From: Hormiphora californensis
Lineage: Eukaryota; Ctenophora; Tentaculata; Cydippida; Pleurobrachiidae
Assembly: GCA_020137815.1 (NCBI GenBank)
Contig: CM035354.1
Location: 1,505,422 to 1,569,421, forward strand
Length of the DNA stretch: 64,000 bases
Direction: 5' to 3'
Below are positions 13,001 to 22,200 of this stretch, piece after piece. The notes under the pieces were generated by a model, which made no database searches, was not told the origin of the DNA, and was given only the letters and a program-made list of their open reading frames with translations. Each line of letters starts with the position of its first letter. Position 1 is the stretch's first letter. The position numbers and the translations under genes are program-made.

Positions 13001-13750
13001 ACATGGTTATACCATCTCTCGCCTTACCATCTCTCGCCTTACCATCTCTCGCCTTACCATCTCTCGCCTTACCATGTCTCCTAATTGTCACCTATATTAA
13101 TATTAATATCTTATCAGGTGCAGTAACATATCGCACCCTTTTTCTAGAAGATCCCCTTGAAATTTGATAAGGCACCAATCATCATCTTCTTGTTTTTGCA
13201 CAAGTGCAATTACGTTTTCAGTGTCCCTATACAGAGTCTATATCGATCCCTAATTACCATCTAGAGTTTAGGCCTCTATGAAGTCCCCTTAATAATTCCC
13301 CTGACCCCTCTAGTTTTCTAGTTCTACTACTATATTCTACAGCTACTACTACTACTACTATATTCTACTACCCCGTTAGATCATTTAAGCATTGCCCCGC
13401 TAAACCATTTAACGTTATACTGAACCGCACTGAAACCATTCTTGTTCAACTAAATGGATTCCACTGAAAACCACCATCCCTCTGTTTCCCAGAAGAAACG
13501 TACGGGTGAACTAGGTAAAAAAGAGTAAAACCATTTAAACCATCCCTAGTAAACTCTAACCCCTCCCCCTGTATAGTATTGCCTGCACCTATACGTCACC
13601 ATGATCCCCATATATTTCTTTTCAGGTAGCTGGAAAGTGGGCATGGCCTATGGACAGGTGGGCAAGGTATTTGTTGCGGTGGCAAACTACTGGCCCGCAG
13701 GAAACATCCAGGCTTGGTTCATTGATAATGTACCCAAGAAACGAATCTAG
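4038..13750 (+). CDS. LIM-like half-finger plus CAP-domain (GAPR-1-like) protein, five exons, one frame conflict
   Basis: Exons read as 4038-4195, 6917-7027, 10133-10228, 12720-12858 and 13626-13750. Exon 1 starts at the ATG of AAATATGGCTG and encodes C-x2-C-x19-H-x2-C, the first zinc site of a LIM domain; the two cysteines expected next are Ile and Gln. Exons 2-5 give the CAP fold: EHNKLRAQHNSPAL, the GENLY motif (MGENLYLQ), the active-site-like HFSQLVWK, and the closing NYWPAGNIQAWF, which is close to GAPR-1/GLIPR2. CAP proteins bind sterols and lipids; GAPR-1-like members are usually cytosolic or Golgi-associated, and no signal peptide is seen here. Junction phases agree except at exon 3: it is 96 bases, but its neighbours need 3n+1. 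It starts in one good frame (VKHLLELNEDRG) and ends in another (GENLY), so an indel or sequencing error lies between. Its introns hold all transposons listed from 4169 to 13080. It may be a decaying copy. Confidence 0.75.
4169..6055. repeat. 35-bp minisatellite, about 54 copies, built on a splice donor
   Basis: Unit of 35 bases with core GAGAGGTAGGTCTTCTGG, in two alternating variants (CACCCTTCGAGAG and CACCTTTTGAGAG). The first unit is the last 27 bases of CAP exon 1 plus its donor GAGAG|GTAGGT. The last unit ends GAGAG|GTATGA, possibly the original donor. Because 35 is not a multiple of three, long open frames appear in every minus-strand frame (up to 526 codons); these are artefacts. Confidence 0.95.
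6551..6693. repeat. Inverted-repeat element
   Basis: Inverted ends ACAAAATTCTGCGGA and TCCGCAGAATTTTGT enclose about 115 bases with further internal symmetry (TTGATCAT-like phrases). It lies in intron 1 of the CAP gene. The preceding 6124-6251 stretch carries dispersed phrases of another repeat (GTCACGGCTATTTA) seen again near 25274 and 30880. Confidence 0.55.
7419..8281. mobile_element. MITE family P, long form
   Basis: Same CAGTCGGACCCCGATTTA ends and TA flanks as the short P copies, but 863 bases long. The interior holds three diverged copies, two direct and one inverted, of a unit of about 90 bases with phrases such as CGTCCGA, AATCGGTGCA and CGAACCGATACGTGAT (near 7670, 7915 and 8060). 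The 84-codon open frame at 7773 lies in this repeat and is not a gene. Confidence 0.75.
8442..9224 (+). pseudogene. Penelope-like reverse transcriptase, N-terminally deleted
   Basis: Visible RT motifs in order: DVVSLYTNI (the first catalytic Asp), LFMGCKPSPLAA (usually MGxxxSPxxA), and GRYVDDTGAF with the YVDD box at 8884-8895, then a thumb-like segment ending in RSFYRTADTCSSN. About 200-300 residues normally before DVVSLYT are absent: the frame begins within the terminal repeat. It runs out at 9224 while the downstream domain continues in another frame, implying a shift at about 9187-9220. The copy cannot make a complete RT-endonuclease protein and is therefore called a pseudogene. Confidence 0.8.
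9187..9846 (+). pseudogene. Penelope-like GIY-YIG endonuclease domain
   Basis: Continues the RT frame after a frameshift. LLMNNGYPNPREL is the connector found C-terminal to Penelope RTs, and the Cys pairs in CHLTNCLIC are the zinc-finger-like linker. GIY-YIG appears as VYKIECKLC...IYVGETARPCRERFKEH, with the usual Arg and His and the catalytic Glu later in EAIHIKL. This domain nicks target DNA for retrotransposition. The domain is intact apart from losing its frame link to the RT. Confidence 0.8.
9958..9990 (+). ncRNA. Hammerhead-like ribozyme core in the Penelope terminal repeat
   Basis: CTGATGA (9961-9967) is followed by a stem GCCGT/ACGGC with a three-base loop and then GAAA (9982-9985), the conserved hammerhead core order. 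The mirrored copy lies on the minus strand of the left repeat (8407-8430). Hammerhead motifs are known in Penelope-like terminal repeats. I could not identify stem III and the cleavage triplet with confidence, so catalysis is unproven. Confidence 0.5.
10380..10930 (+). mobile_element. Non-autonomous Helitron, copy 1
   Basis: Begins TCACCTAGCAACTACAC after an A. It ends with the hairpin TTCGCCCGTAGGGCGAA, eight bases, then CTAG before a T. TC start, 3' hairpin, CTRR end and A^T insertion are the Helitron signature. No Rep/helicase is encoded; the 98-codon frame inside is not family-like. The other copy is at 55714-56276 on the opposite strand. Confidence 0.8.
11615..11896. mobile_element. MITE family F, diverged copy
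   Basis: Inverted arms carrying CGAATCCAACGCAACC, GCTTTCTATC and the end CAGACCACAGTCAGAC. The left terminus is diverged (CTGTGATCTAGAAAC). It lies in intron 3 of the CAP gene. The GA-rich tract just upstream at 11360-11530 is low complexity. Confidence 0.65.
12224..12456. mobile_element. MITE family P, partly duplicated copy
   Basis: Starts CAGTCGGATTCCGATTTA after TA and ends GGTCCGACTG before TA. An internal terminus GGTCCGACTGTATA near 12315 shows that one P end sits inside another, either a nested insertion or a partial tandem duplication. The open frames on both strands here are the repeat itself. Confidence 0.7.
12532..12739 (+). repeat. Tandem copies of the CAP exon-4 splice acceptor
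   Basis: The phrase GCACCTTTCTATTTAG|TCGTGTG occurs three times, with its AG ending at 12598, 12652 and 12719. A more diverged unit ends its AG at 12546. The last is the acceptor that keeps the CAP frame (TCGTGTGGAAGTCAACTGAG). Each copy includes the polypyrimidine tract and the first exon bases. The intervening DNA repeats CCATTCCCTCGTTGACA. Confidence 0.85.
13009..13080. repeat. 15-bp tandem repeat
   Basis: Four to five copies of ACCATCTCTCGCCTT in the last CAP intron. Unlike the neighbouring array at 12532, it does not overlap a recognised splice site. Confidence 0.85.
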
Positions 13751-14287
13751 AATGACACAATGGAATACACAGGCCGCTGATATAACGTCATGGGCTGATA
13801 CACATCCCCATACTCTGTGCCCATATGCTCTGTCTCGTAGCATGGCAAGCACCTGTTGGGATGATGGATCATTAATTGGACAGCTGTTTGATAAACATTT
13901 GGTTTTTTGAGAGACAATGTATTCTGAATCAGCATCATGTATTATGACGTACTTGCATGTGTGAAAAAAGAATGATGTGTTGTAACGAAATTTAGTTTAC
14001 ACCGTATGAAAAACCGTGTACTCAAGTCACTGTATAACTGTTTACCAAAGTAAGACCATGTGTTCCGCTATTTAGTGCAGTCTCTTTTAGTCTTTTCACA
14101 CGTATAATTGAACTGGTTATGGTACACGCTATAAATTGTCCGGAAAAGTGGATTTGGCAAAACGTTTACACCTATAATAATAGGGACTAATAGGGAGGTC
14201 GCGAAACAGCTATGCTCCCATGCAGCTCTCATTGCTCATTTCACGTCATATCCTGGGAGTCCCAATGACTGGAAAAGCTAAAGGCCT

Positions 14288-15575
14288 TTAAGGGTACACC
14301 TGGCGTTTTTCATCATCGAGTGCCCAACCAAATGACTTCACCAGGGTTTAGGCCATACAAAATGGACCTCAAATATGCAATTTTAGCCCTAAAGTTGAAT
14401 TCATATTTTTGCTACAGCCTATTTTCAAAGTGCGTTTTTTCAATTTTGGTGGAATTTTTAACCTCAGGACCACTTTTTTTGAGATAGAAACATTAAATTC
14501 TTGGAATTTGAAGAGATATAAAGGTAAATAAGCCCAAAGAAGGATTTTTGAAATGGAGCTAATTTATGGCCATGAGAACGGTTTACTTTGCTTCTTTGAC
14601 ACGCTGGCTGAGAATGTTCCCATGCTTCATTAGAGATTAAAATGGAAATAGTTGCTCAAAACGATTATCTATGTGGCCCAAAAATTTTGGAACTTTCCCA
14701 CCAAAGATGTGGTGTACAGAGCTTGTTTTGTGAAACCACTTTTGAAAAAGAGGGAGATTCCCTGATCTCAAAAACGGATGATCGTAGAGACCTGCGACCA
14801 AGCTTAATCGATTCAGAAGGTCCGATTTTGGGGGGGTCTTCTGAGAGACATTTTGCTCCTACTCCAACCGTTTTTGCTGTACTTGCAAAAAACCAATTCT
14901 ATGAAAGGGGGAACAACAAATTCCAGTAGCCTGCTTCGGGCTGATTTCCCCCTTACTTGCTGATAGCTTTTTCGCAATTACAGCAAAAACGGTTGGAGTA
15001 GGAGCAAAGTCTCTCAGAAGACCCCCCCAAAATCGGACCTTCTGAATCGATTAAGCTTGGTCGCAGGTCTCTACGATCCATCCGTTTTTGAGATACAGGG
15101 AATTTCCCTCTTTTTCAAAAAGATGGGTTTCACAAAACAAGCTTGTACACCACACTTTGACGGGAAAGTTCCAAAATTTTTGGGCCACATAGATAATCGT
15201 TTTGAGCAACTATTTCCCGATTTTAATCTCTAATGAAGCATGGGAACATTCTCAGCCAGCGTGTCAAAGAAGCAAAAAAAAACCTTCTCATGGCCATAAA
15301 TTAGCTCCATTTCAAAAATCCTTCTTGGGCTTATTTACCTTTATATTCTCTTCAAATTCCAGAATTAATGTTTCTATCTCAAAAAAAGTGGTCCTGAGGT
15401 TAAAAATTCCACCAAAAATTGAAAAAACGCCACTTTGAAAATAGGCTGTAGCAAAAATATGAATTCGACTTTAGGGCTAAAATTGCATATTTGAGGTCCA
15501 TTTTGTATGGCCTAAACCCTGGTGAAGTCATTTGGTTGGGCACTCGATGATGAAAAACGCCAGGTGTACCCTTAA
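14288..15575. mobile_element. Large near-perfect foldback with TTAA ends
   Basis: The two halves are inverted copies over about 620 bases each, with a short centre near 14930-14950. The ends read TTAA-GGGTACACCTGGCG and the complement before TTAA, so the target duplication is TTAA, as for piggyBac-type elements. The arms differ by only a few changes, so it is young or kept homogeneous. The 95- and 78-codon frames inside are on the inverted arms and have no family resemblance. Confidence 0.8.
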
Positions 15576-15754
15576 ACTTTAAAGGTTAATAAAAGGCTAC
15601 TTGTAGCGCCACTGCTGTAAGGGGTTGGAGCTGACTGCACAAGTCAAATCCCGGACACAGCTATATTATATACCATGCCCTCTTTAGGTGGTTTTTCTAT
15701 TGCATTACGACAGTCACACACATGCAGTGATGGTAGTAACTGGATTAACAAGCT

Positions 15755-15816
<62 letters not shown>
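15755..15816 (+). repeat. (CT)n microsatellite
   Basis: About 30 CT units. Similar (CT)n or (GA)n runs occur at 29400-29520, 32755-32935 and 34808-34936. The serine-leucine open frames over them are artefacts. Confidence 0.98.
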
Positions 15817-15819
<3 letters not shown>

Positions 15820-16227
15820 ATTACTTTCCTTCAAGTAAAAGCATTGCTTATTGTTGTTTGAAAACATAGTTTATGATTTATGGAATCTCCAATTATACTT
15901 GATAATGGTAATAGTTTACATTTTTCTAATTACTTTACTTTTCTAATTACTTTTCCAGTTTTTAACTATGAAATTTCCTTTGATTTGAACATGATGATAT
16001 TCACATCATGGTTCAAATAAATCGTAGAAACAAACAAAAATAGAGTTGCTGCATAAACTAGAGCATCTCCAGTTTATGCAGCAAAAGATTTTTGTAAAAA
16101 AGATTGTACCACTTAGGAGAAATCGTGTGACGTCTGAGTGAGATTATCTCACTCAGACGTGGACTGTGCCATATATTCTTTCGAAGATCTTGGTGTGACC
16201 GCGCCCTAACGTTTTATTTGCACCCAG

Positions 16228-19200
16228 GCACTGGCTTCATAAAGGCGGGATTCGGAGGGGAGGATAACCCGCGATACCTCATTCCTTCACTGGTGGGCCA
16301 TCCCAAGTTTCAAAATGTCATGATAGGATCCAACAATCGGGTATGTTCAGACCACAGTCAGACACTATCGGGTATGCTAGGGGGACCGCACACAGCACCG
16401 CTGCGTACTGGAGTTTGCACCGAAACTGTTGTATGTGCTAGTGAGAACTGAAGTTAGAGGCACCACATACGGCGGTGCGAATTTCAGTACAGTGCTGTAT
16501 GTGGTCCCCCTAGGCAGCCAATTTCCTCGAATTCCGAAAGAATATTAATTTTTATAAAGCCCTAGCCGGGGTTATCTATATTATAAGCCCTTACAGTAAC
16601 TATATTCACTGGAATGGATTTATAAAGAAAGGAAATTATTCTGAACCGCCGTTATATAATGGCTATTGCGTTCGATTTATTATTACCAATATATTCACTC
16701 GCATATACCTTTACCCACTAAGTACATGCCCCCGTTCCGGATTGGTATGATAGATATTATAATGATTTGCCGCACATAACGTAACGAACATGAACCCAGT
16801 ATTTCCTTCCCGGCCAATGTTAAAATACTAAAAGCATATTTGCCAGATGTCTACATGTCACTAAATTTGAATATTGTTTCCCGGCGAGGTATCAAAAGAG
16901 CCGGAGCATTCGAAAATGATTGGCTGAACTAAACTGTCATGGCAGGTGGTCAATGCTCACGGTTCTCGCGCTGAAAGAGATCTCAGTGTCCTGACGTCAT
17001 TATGTTCTAGTCTCTCTCAACAGGTAGACAAGTTGCTCGCACTTGATTGGCTCATTCCAAAACCCTGCAACCCCATTGGCTCATAGGATTTCTTCAATCT
17101 GATGTATCGGATTCAACAAATCTTCGAAGCGCCAATATACAATGAGATTGCAGGGTTTTCAAAGAACCAAACGTGCGCTACTTCTATTACCGCTGCTGAT
17201 AGTACTAGTAAGCGATTGGTTCATTCCAAAACCCTGCAATCTCAATGGTTCAGAGGATTTCGTGAATCCTATACTTCGGATCCATAAAAATACTTTGGAT
17301 TCGTGAAATCGTCTAAACCTAAGGGTGGGATCACTATAGCTCTGACAGGAACTACATGCAGTTCAACATGGTTATTGGTTCTCTCCATTCACCTCGCCCT
17401 CCCCGTTATCTTGAGCGATAGAGATGCAGTCTAGACTAGATCCTTTAACTGTCAGAGTTTTTATTATTCTCTCTGGGCTGGGCTGAGCAAATGAACAAAT
17501 AAAGTAGAATCGTGTCGCGAAGTAATATTTCCCTCTCGAGACTGACAGCCGTTACTGCCCAGCTACTACTATAATACTTGTTAACTGGTCTTCAATTCTT
17601 GGTAACCTATTGAATCGCGCCCGCTAATATGGGTAGCTAATATACAAATAAAAGACATGTGGGTAGCACATGCAAATAAAAGACATGTGGGCAAATTGTA
17701 ACTAGCGGGACACGTAAGTGTCCCGCTATAATAGTGGGACACGTACTACTATATTACAGACGTATTATCGTATTAGCGAGAGATGTGAGAAAGATTTGCT
17801 AAAGACATACCCAGACGTACCCAGACTACTTTAGACGTACCCAGACGTACTTTAGACGTACCCAGACGTACTTTAGACATACCCAGACGTACTTTAGACG
17901 TACCCAGACGTACTTTAGACGTACCCAGACGTGCTTTAGACGTACCCAGACGTACTTTAGACGTACCCAGACGTACTATTATAGACGTACCCAGACGTAC
18001 TATTATAGACGTACCCAGACGACTTTTGACGTACCAGACGACTTTAGACATACCCAGACGTACTTTAGACGTACCCAGACGTACTTTAGACGTACCAGAC
18101 GTGCTTAGAGTACCAGAGTACTTTAGACGTACCCAGACGTACATTATAGACGTACCCAGACGTACTTTAGACGTACCCAGACGTACTTTAGACGTACCCA
18201 GACGTACTTTAGACATACCCAGACGTACTTTAGACGTACCCAGACGTGCTTTAGACGTACCCAGACGTACTTTAGACGTACCCAGACGTACTTTAGACGT
18301 ACCCAGACGTACTATTATAGACGTACCCAGACGTACTATTATAGACGTACCCAGACGTACTATTATAGACGTACCCAGACGTACTTTAGACGTACCCAGA
18401 CGTACTATAGACGTACCCAGACGTACTTTAGACCGGCCGATTCTTAGCACAGTAGTGTCTGACTGTGGTCTGGAAACCCCCTACTACACGGAGCTTTTCT
18501 GCATCACCTTTTCGAGACGAATCCAACGCAACCGGAATTAGCTTTCTATCTTATCGGGAAGTTTGGGCTTGGGCACTTATTTTGGTCATTTTTCGGTGCA
18601 CGGGCCAATCAGAGGCCTTTATTTCGAAATCCAGGCCTCTGATTGGCTCGCGCACCGAAAAATGACCAAGCCCAAACTTCCCGATAAGATAGAAAGCTAA
18701 TTCCGGTTGCATTGGATTCGTCTCGAAAAGCTGATTTAGAAAAGCTCCGTGCAGTAGGGGGTTTCCAGACCACAGTCAGACACTATAGCACAGCTAAAAG
18801 CTTTGTGTCATGTTGCTATCTTGTATTTTTCTGCCCACGCATATTATATTACTGAGCATTATAACAAGAGCATGTTGAATAGTGAGAAACATATCCCCCA
18901 TCCCCTACATATATAACAAAACCTCAATTGATATATAACAAAACCTCAATTGATACGCCCGACCTTAATAAATCAGTCAGCTTGATACAGTCTTGTCTCT
19001 CTCAACAATCATGCCTCGTGTCCTCCTTGTTGTCCTAGTGGTGCTGGTTACCATGGTTACCGTGGATGCTGCATCTAACGAAACCTCATGGTGGGAACAC
19101 TTGAAGAATTCCAAGAACCCGAAGAAGTACTTTCCAGATCCAGAGGATCACATGAGTGGAGATGAGCCTGCAGAGGGAGGTGCCCCGTTGAGGGTCAATG

Positions 19201-22200
19201 AACCTTCCCCCTTGAGGGTAGTACGATCGAGTAGCAGGAATAAGAGTGGGCGCAACTCCGGTAAAACTCATCTCAGTAACTTTGGAATTAATGCTGGAGA
19301 GGGAAGTAGTAACCATGGTAACAATCTTGGGGTTGGAGACCAAGGGAACAGCAAGGACGCGAGCCATGCCAGCAAGCACGGTAGCCACATTCCGTGAGCG
19401 GTTACCATGGTAACACTATACCTATACCGCGGTGTGTGAAAGCCGAACGGTAGAAACTTTTGAAATCTGATTGACTGATTAGTTTTTTACCTAAAAAGAT
19501 TGATAACAGAAGTTTTTTTTGAGTCTTTATTTTCCAAGTGTCAAATATTTAAGGTTATGAAAAGTTTATTGAACTTGTGGATTGTAATTGCACAGCTTAT
19601 TTCAATTTTTCCAAATATGAATTATGCAGCTGTGTTCGTTTCTCTACATAAAAAACCGCAATTCACTAAGTTACCGTATATTATTCAGACAACGTATTCC
19701 CACTTATAACTGCAAGCTGCACTGTAAATTACAATACCAAGAATCGATGGCCTGTATAATAATACCAGTGCAGTGCTGTAGTGGTCGGGAAGTAATGGCG
19801 TATGTGATGTAAATTGGGGTACTCGGTATAATAACGGGGCCAAATGCTGTTAATTTCCTATATCGGGGGAGTTTATCATCCCGGTAAATCGGGGTTCCGA
19901 TAACTTGGGGCCCGGTAAATCGGGGTCCGACTGCAGCAGTAGTTGTATTAGGGTATACTAACAGTAAATATGAAATAAATATTACTATTTCAGTCGGCGT
20001 TTTTTGGTGACGATGCCATTGCTAAAAAGGGAGTTCTAAAGTTGACCTACCCGCTGGAACACGGCGTCATTACTGACTGGGATGCTATGACTGAGGTAAT
20101 TGGTATTTTAGCAACTTACGTCTGTTTTATATGTAGACTTTTATTTACACATGATATTTCAGTTATGGGACCACGTGTTTTATTCGATAATGCGGGTATC
20201 TCCCTCCGAAAGGCCCGTATTTTTAACAGAGGCGGCGCTTAATCCTAAAAAGTGCCGAGAACGAATGACAGAGATCATGTTTGAGGGATTCCGAGTACCG
20301 GCAATGTGAGTACAATGAGAGAGAACACTATAATAATTGGTATGACGTTTTTCGAGGTTTTTCATTTTCATACTCTGATATCGGCGCGGCCCGGCATGAG
20401 AAACAGAATTAAATCCCAGATATGATCAATTATCATGTGAATCCCTAACACGTCCCCCCTAAAGGTATGTTGCGATCCAGGCACAGATGGCTCTGTATTG
20501 CAGTGGGCGAACCACGGGGATAGTACTAGACATTGGGGATGGAGTGACGCACAGTGTGCCAATATTCGATGGTATGGATATTTAAATGTTATAAACCATT
20601 TTATCAGTAGCCATTAAATTACTGGACAGGTCTTTAAATATAAATTATATCGTTTAATGATTATCAGCCTAAAGATTCAAGATTTTTTAAGGCTGCTTTA
20701 ATTATCCAAGAGAGAACTATTTAACCATGCTCCCCGAGCCAAGATCAGGTGACGTTAAACCATCAGCTCCCTTACATCCCAGGTTATTCACTTCCTCACG
20801 CGGTGCTACGAAAGGATTTGGCGGGGAGAGATATAACCGAGTACCTAACTATTCTACTCCGGAAGCGTGGCTTCAACTTTGTAACTGGTGCAGAGATGGA
20901 CATCGTTCGGAGGATCAAAGTAGGAAAGCAGTTTTATGAAGGAGTATGGTTGACAGCAGAACTAGTTTGGATATCATGCAGTTTTCTGGTCATGATATAG
21001 AATGGTATTATTATATAAGCCCCCCCCCCCCACTACAGGAAGAGTACGGTTACATAGCTTTGGACGTTGATAAAGAGGCGGCCCTCCCTGAGCTGCCCAT
21101 TGAGAGGAGGTTCGAACTGCCTGACGGACAGGTCATCACAATAGGTTTGTTTGTTTGTTTTTTTTGTTTGTTTGTTTGTTTGTTACTAAACCATGGGTTA
21201 CCAACCCGGGTATGTGGTAACTATGGGTATTGTTTGGGCTTCTAGAACGTTTGAGAGGGTCTTGGTCCGGTATGATGGGTGGGAGTACTATCATATGATC
21301 ATAAGGTCACATGACACATTTAATGGACTTATAGTGCATTGTAAACCGGACACAGTACAATAGAAAGCATTATACTTACATAATATATGAAAGCATATGT
21401 TTCTATAAGTAATATGAGTTTATGCACTGGCGCAATGGATTCAACAGACAAATAGTGCAAGTGACGTACTAAACGGCTAGACTAGTAAAAGATTGAGTCA
21501 GCTGTAAAAATTGCCGACTAAAATGCCAGACTTGTTTCACTTGACCTACTAGAAACTGGGGCGATTGATCGCAAATCTAGAGAAAAATGCATTCCCTGTC
21601 ACCGTGCTGGAATACTCAACAAAAACGTGGAGGGAGTGACCCCTGTGGTGATCTCACGTAGTTCAGAATTCTGACGGACGGTGCCATCAGCCCCACACAG
21701 CTGATCCAGAGGACTCAACAAAAACCACCGGCGGAAACCACAAATTCGCACGTAGTTGAAATTAAAATATCAAATAGTTCCCGTATTAGGAAATATCTTA
21801 GACAGAAAATCTTTGAAGAAACCAGTCAAACCATCAAGAAGATCCCTCGTTGAGTCACATCATGAGCTTTCTCGAGTCACACGTATGTGTCACGTGTGTG
21901 TCACGTGTGTGTCACGTGTGTGTCACGTGTGACTAATCAAGGTACCCGTACTTCTCTAAGAATGGAACCATGTGACTCAGATCAGCGGACACCACAACTT
22001 CCTTGGGCTCCAGCCCCTCTGGAAGTTCTCCTGCTTGCTTCTTCTCCAGGAGGAATCGGTATGCTGCCATCCGCAGATTCATCATCTCGCTAGCAGCAGG
22101 GCGAACCTGGGCAGAGTTTTTAGTTACCAGGGTTACCATGAGGTTTTTGGTTACCAGGGTTACTATATATGGAATAAGAACCAGCTGATAAGCGCACCAT

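Noticed and set aside
14642-15438. Open frames of 95 and 78 codons
   Set aside because: They lie on the mirrored arms of the TTAA foldback and have no family resemblance.
4038-18433. CRISPR-like array reading of the 35-bp and 21-bp repeats
   Set aside because: Units are contiguous with no unique spacers, and the genome is eukaryotic.
17773-18541. Repeat proteins of 171 and 225 codons
   Set aside because: The 21-bp tandem unit is divisible by three and lacks stops on both strands.
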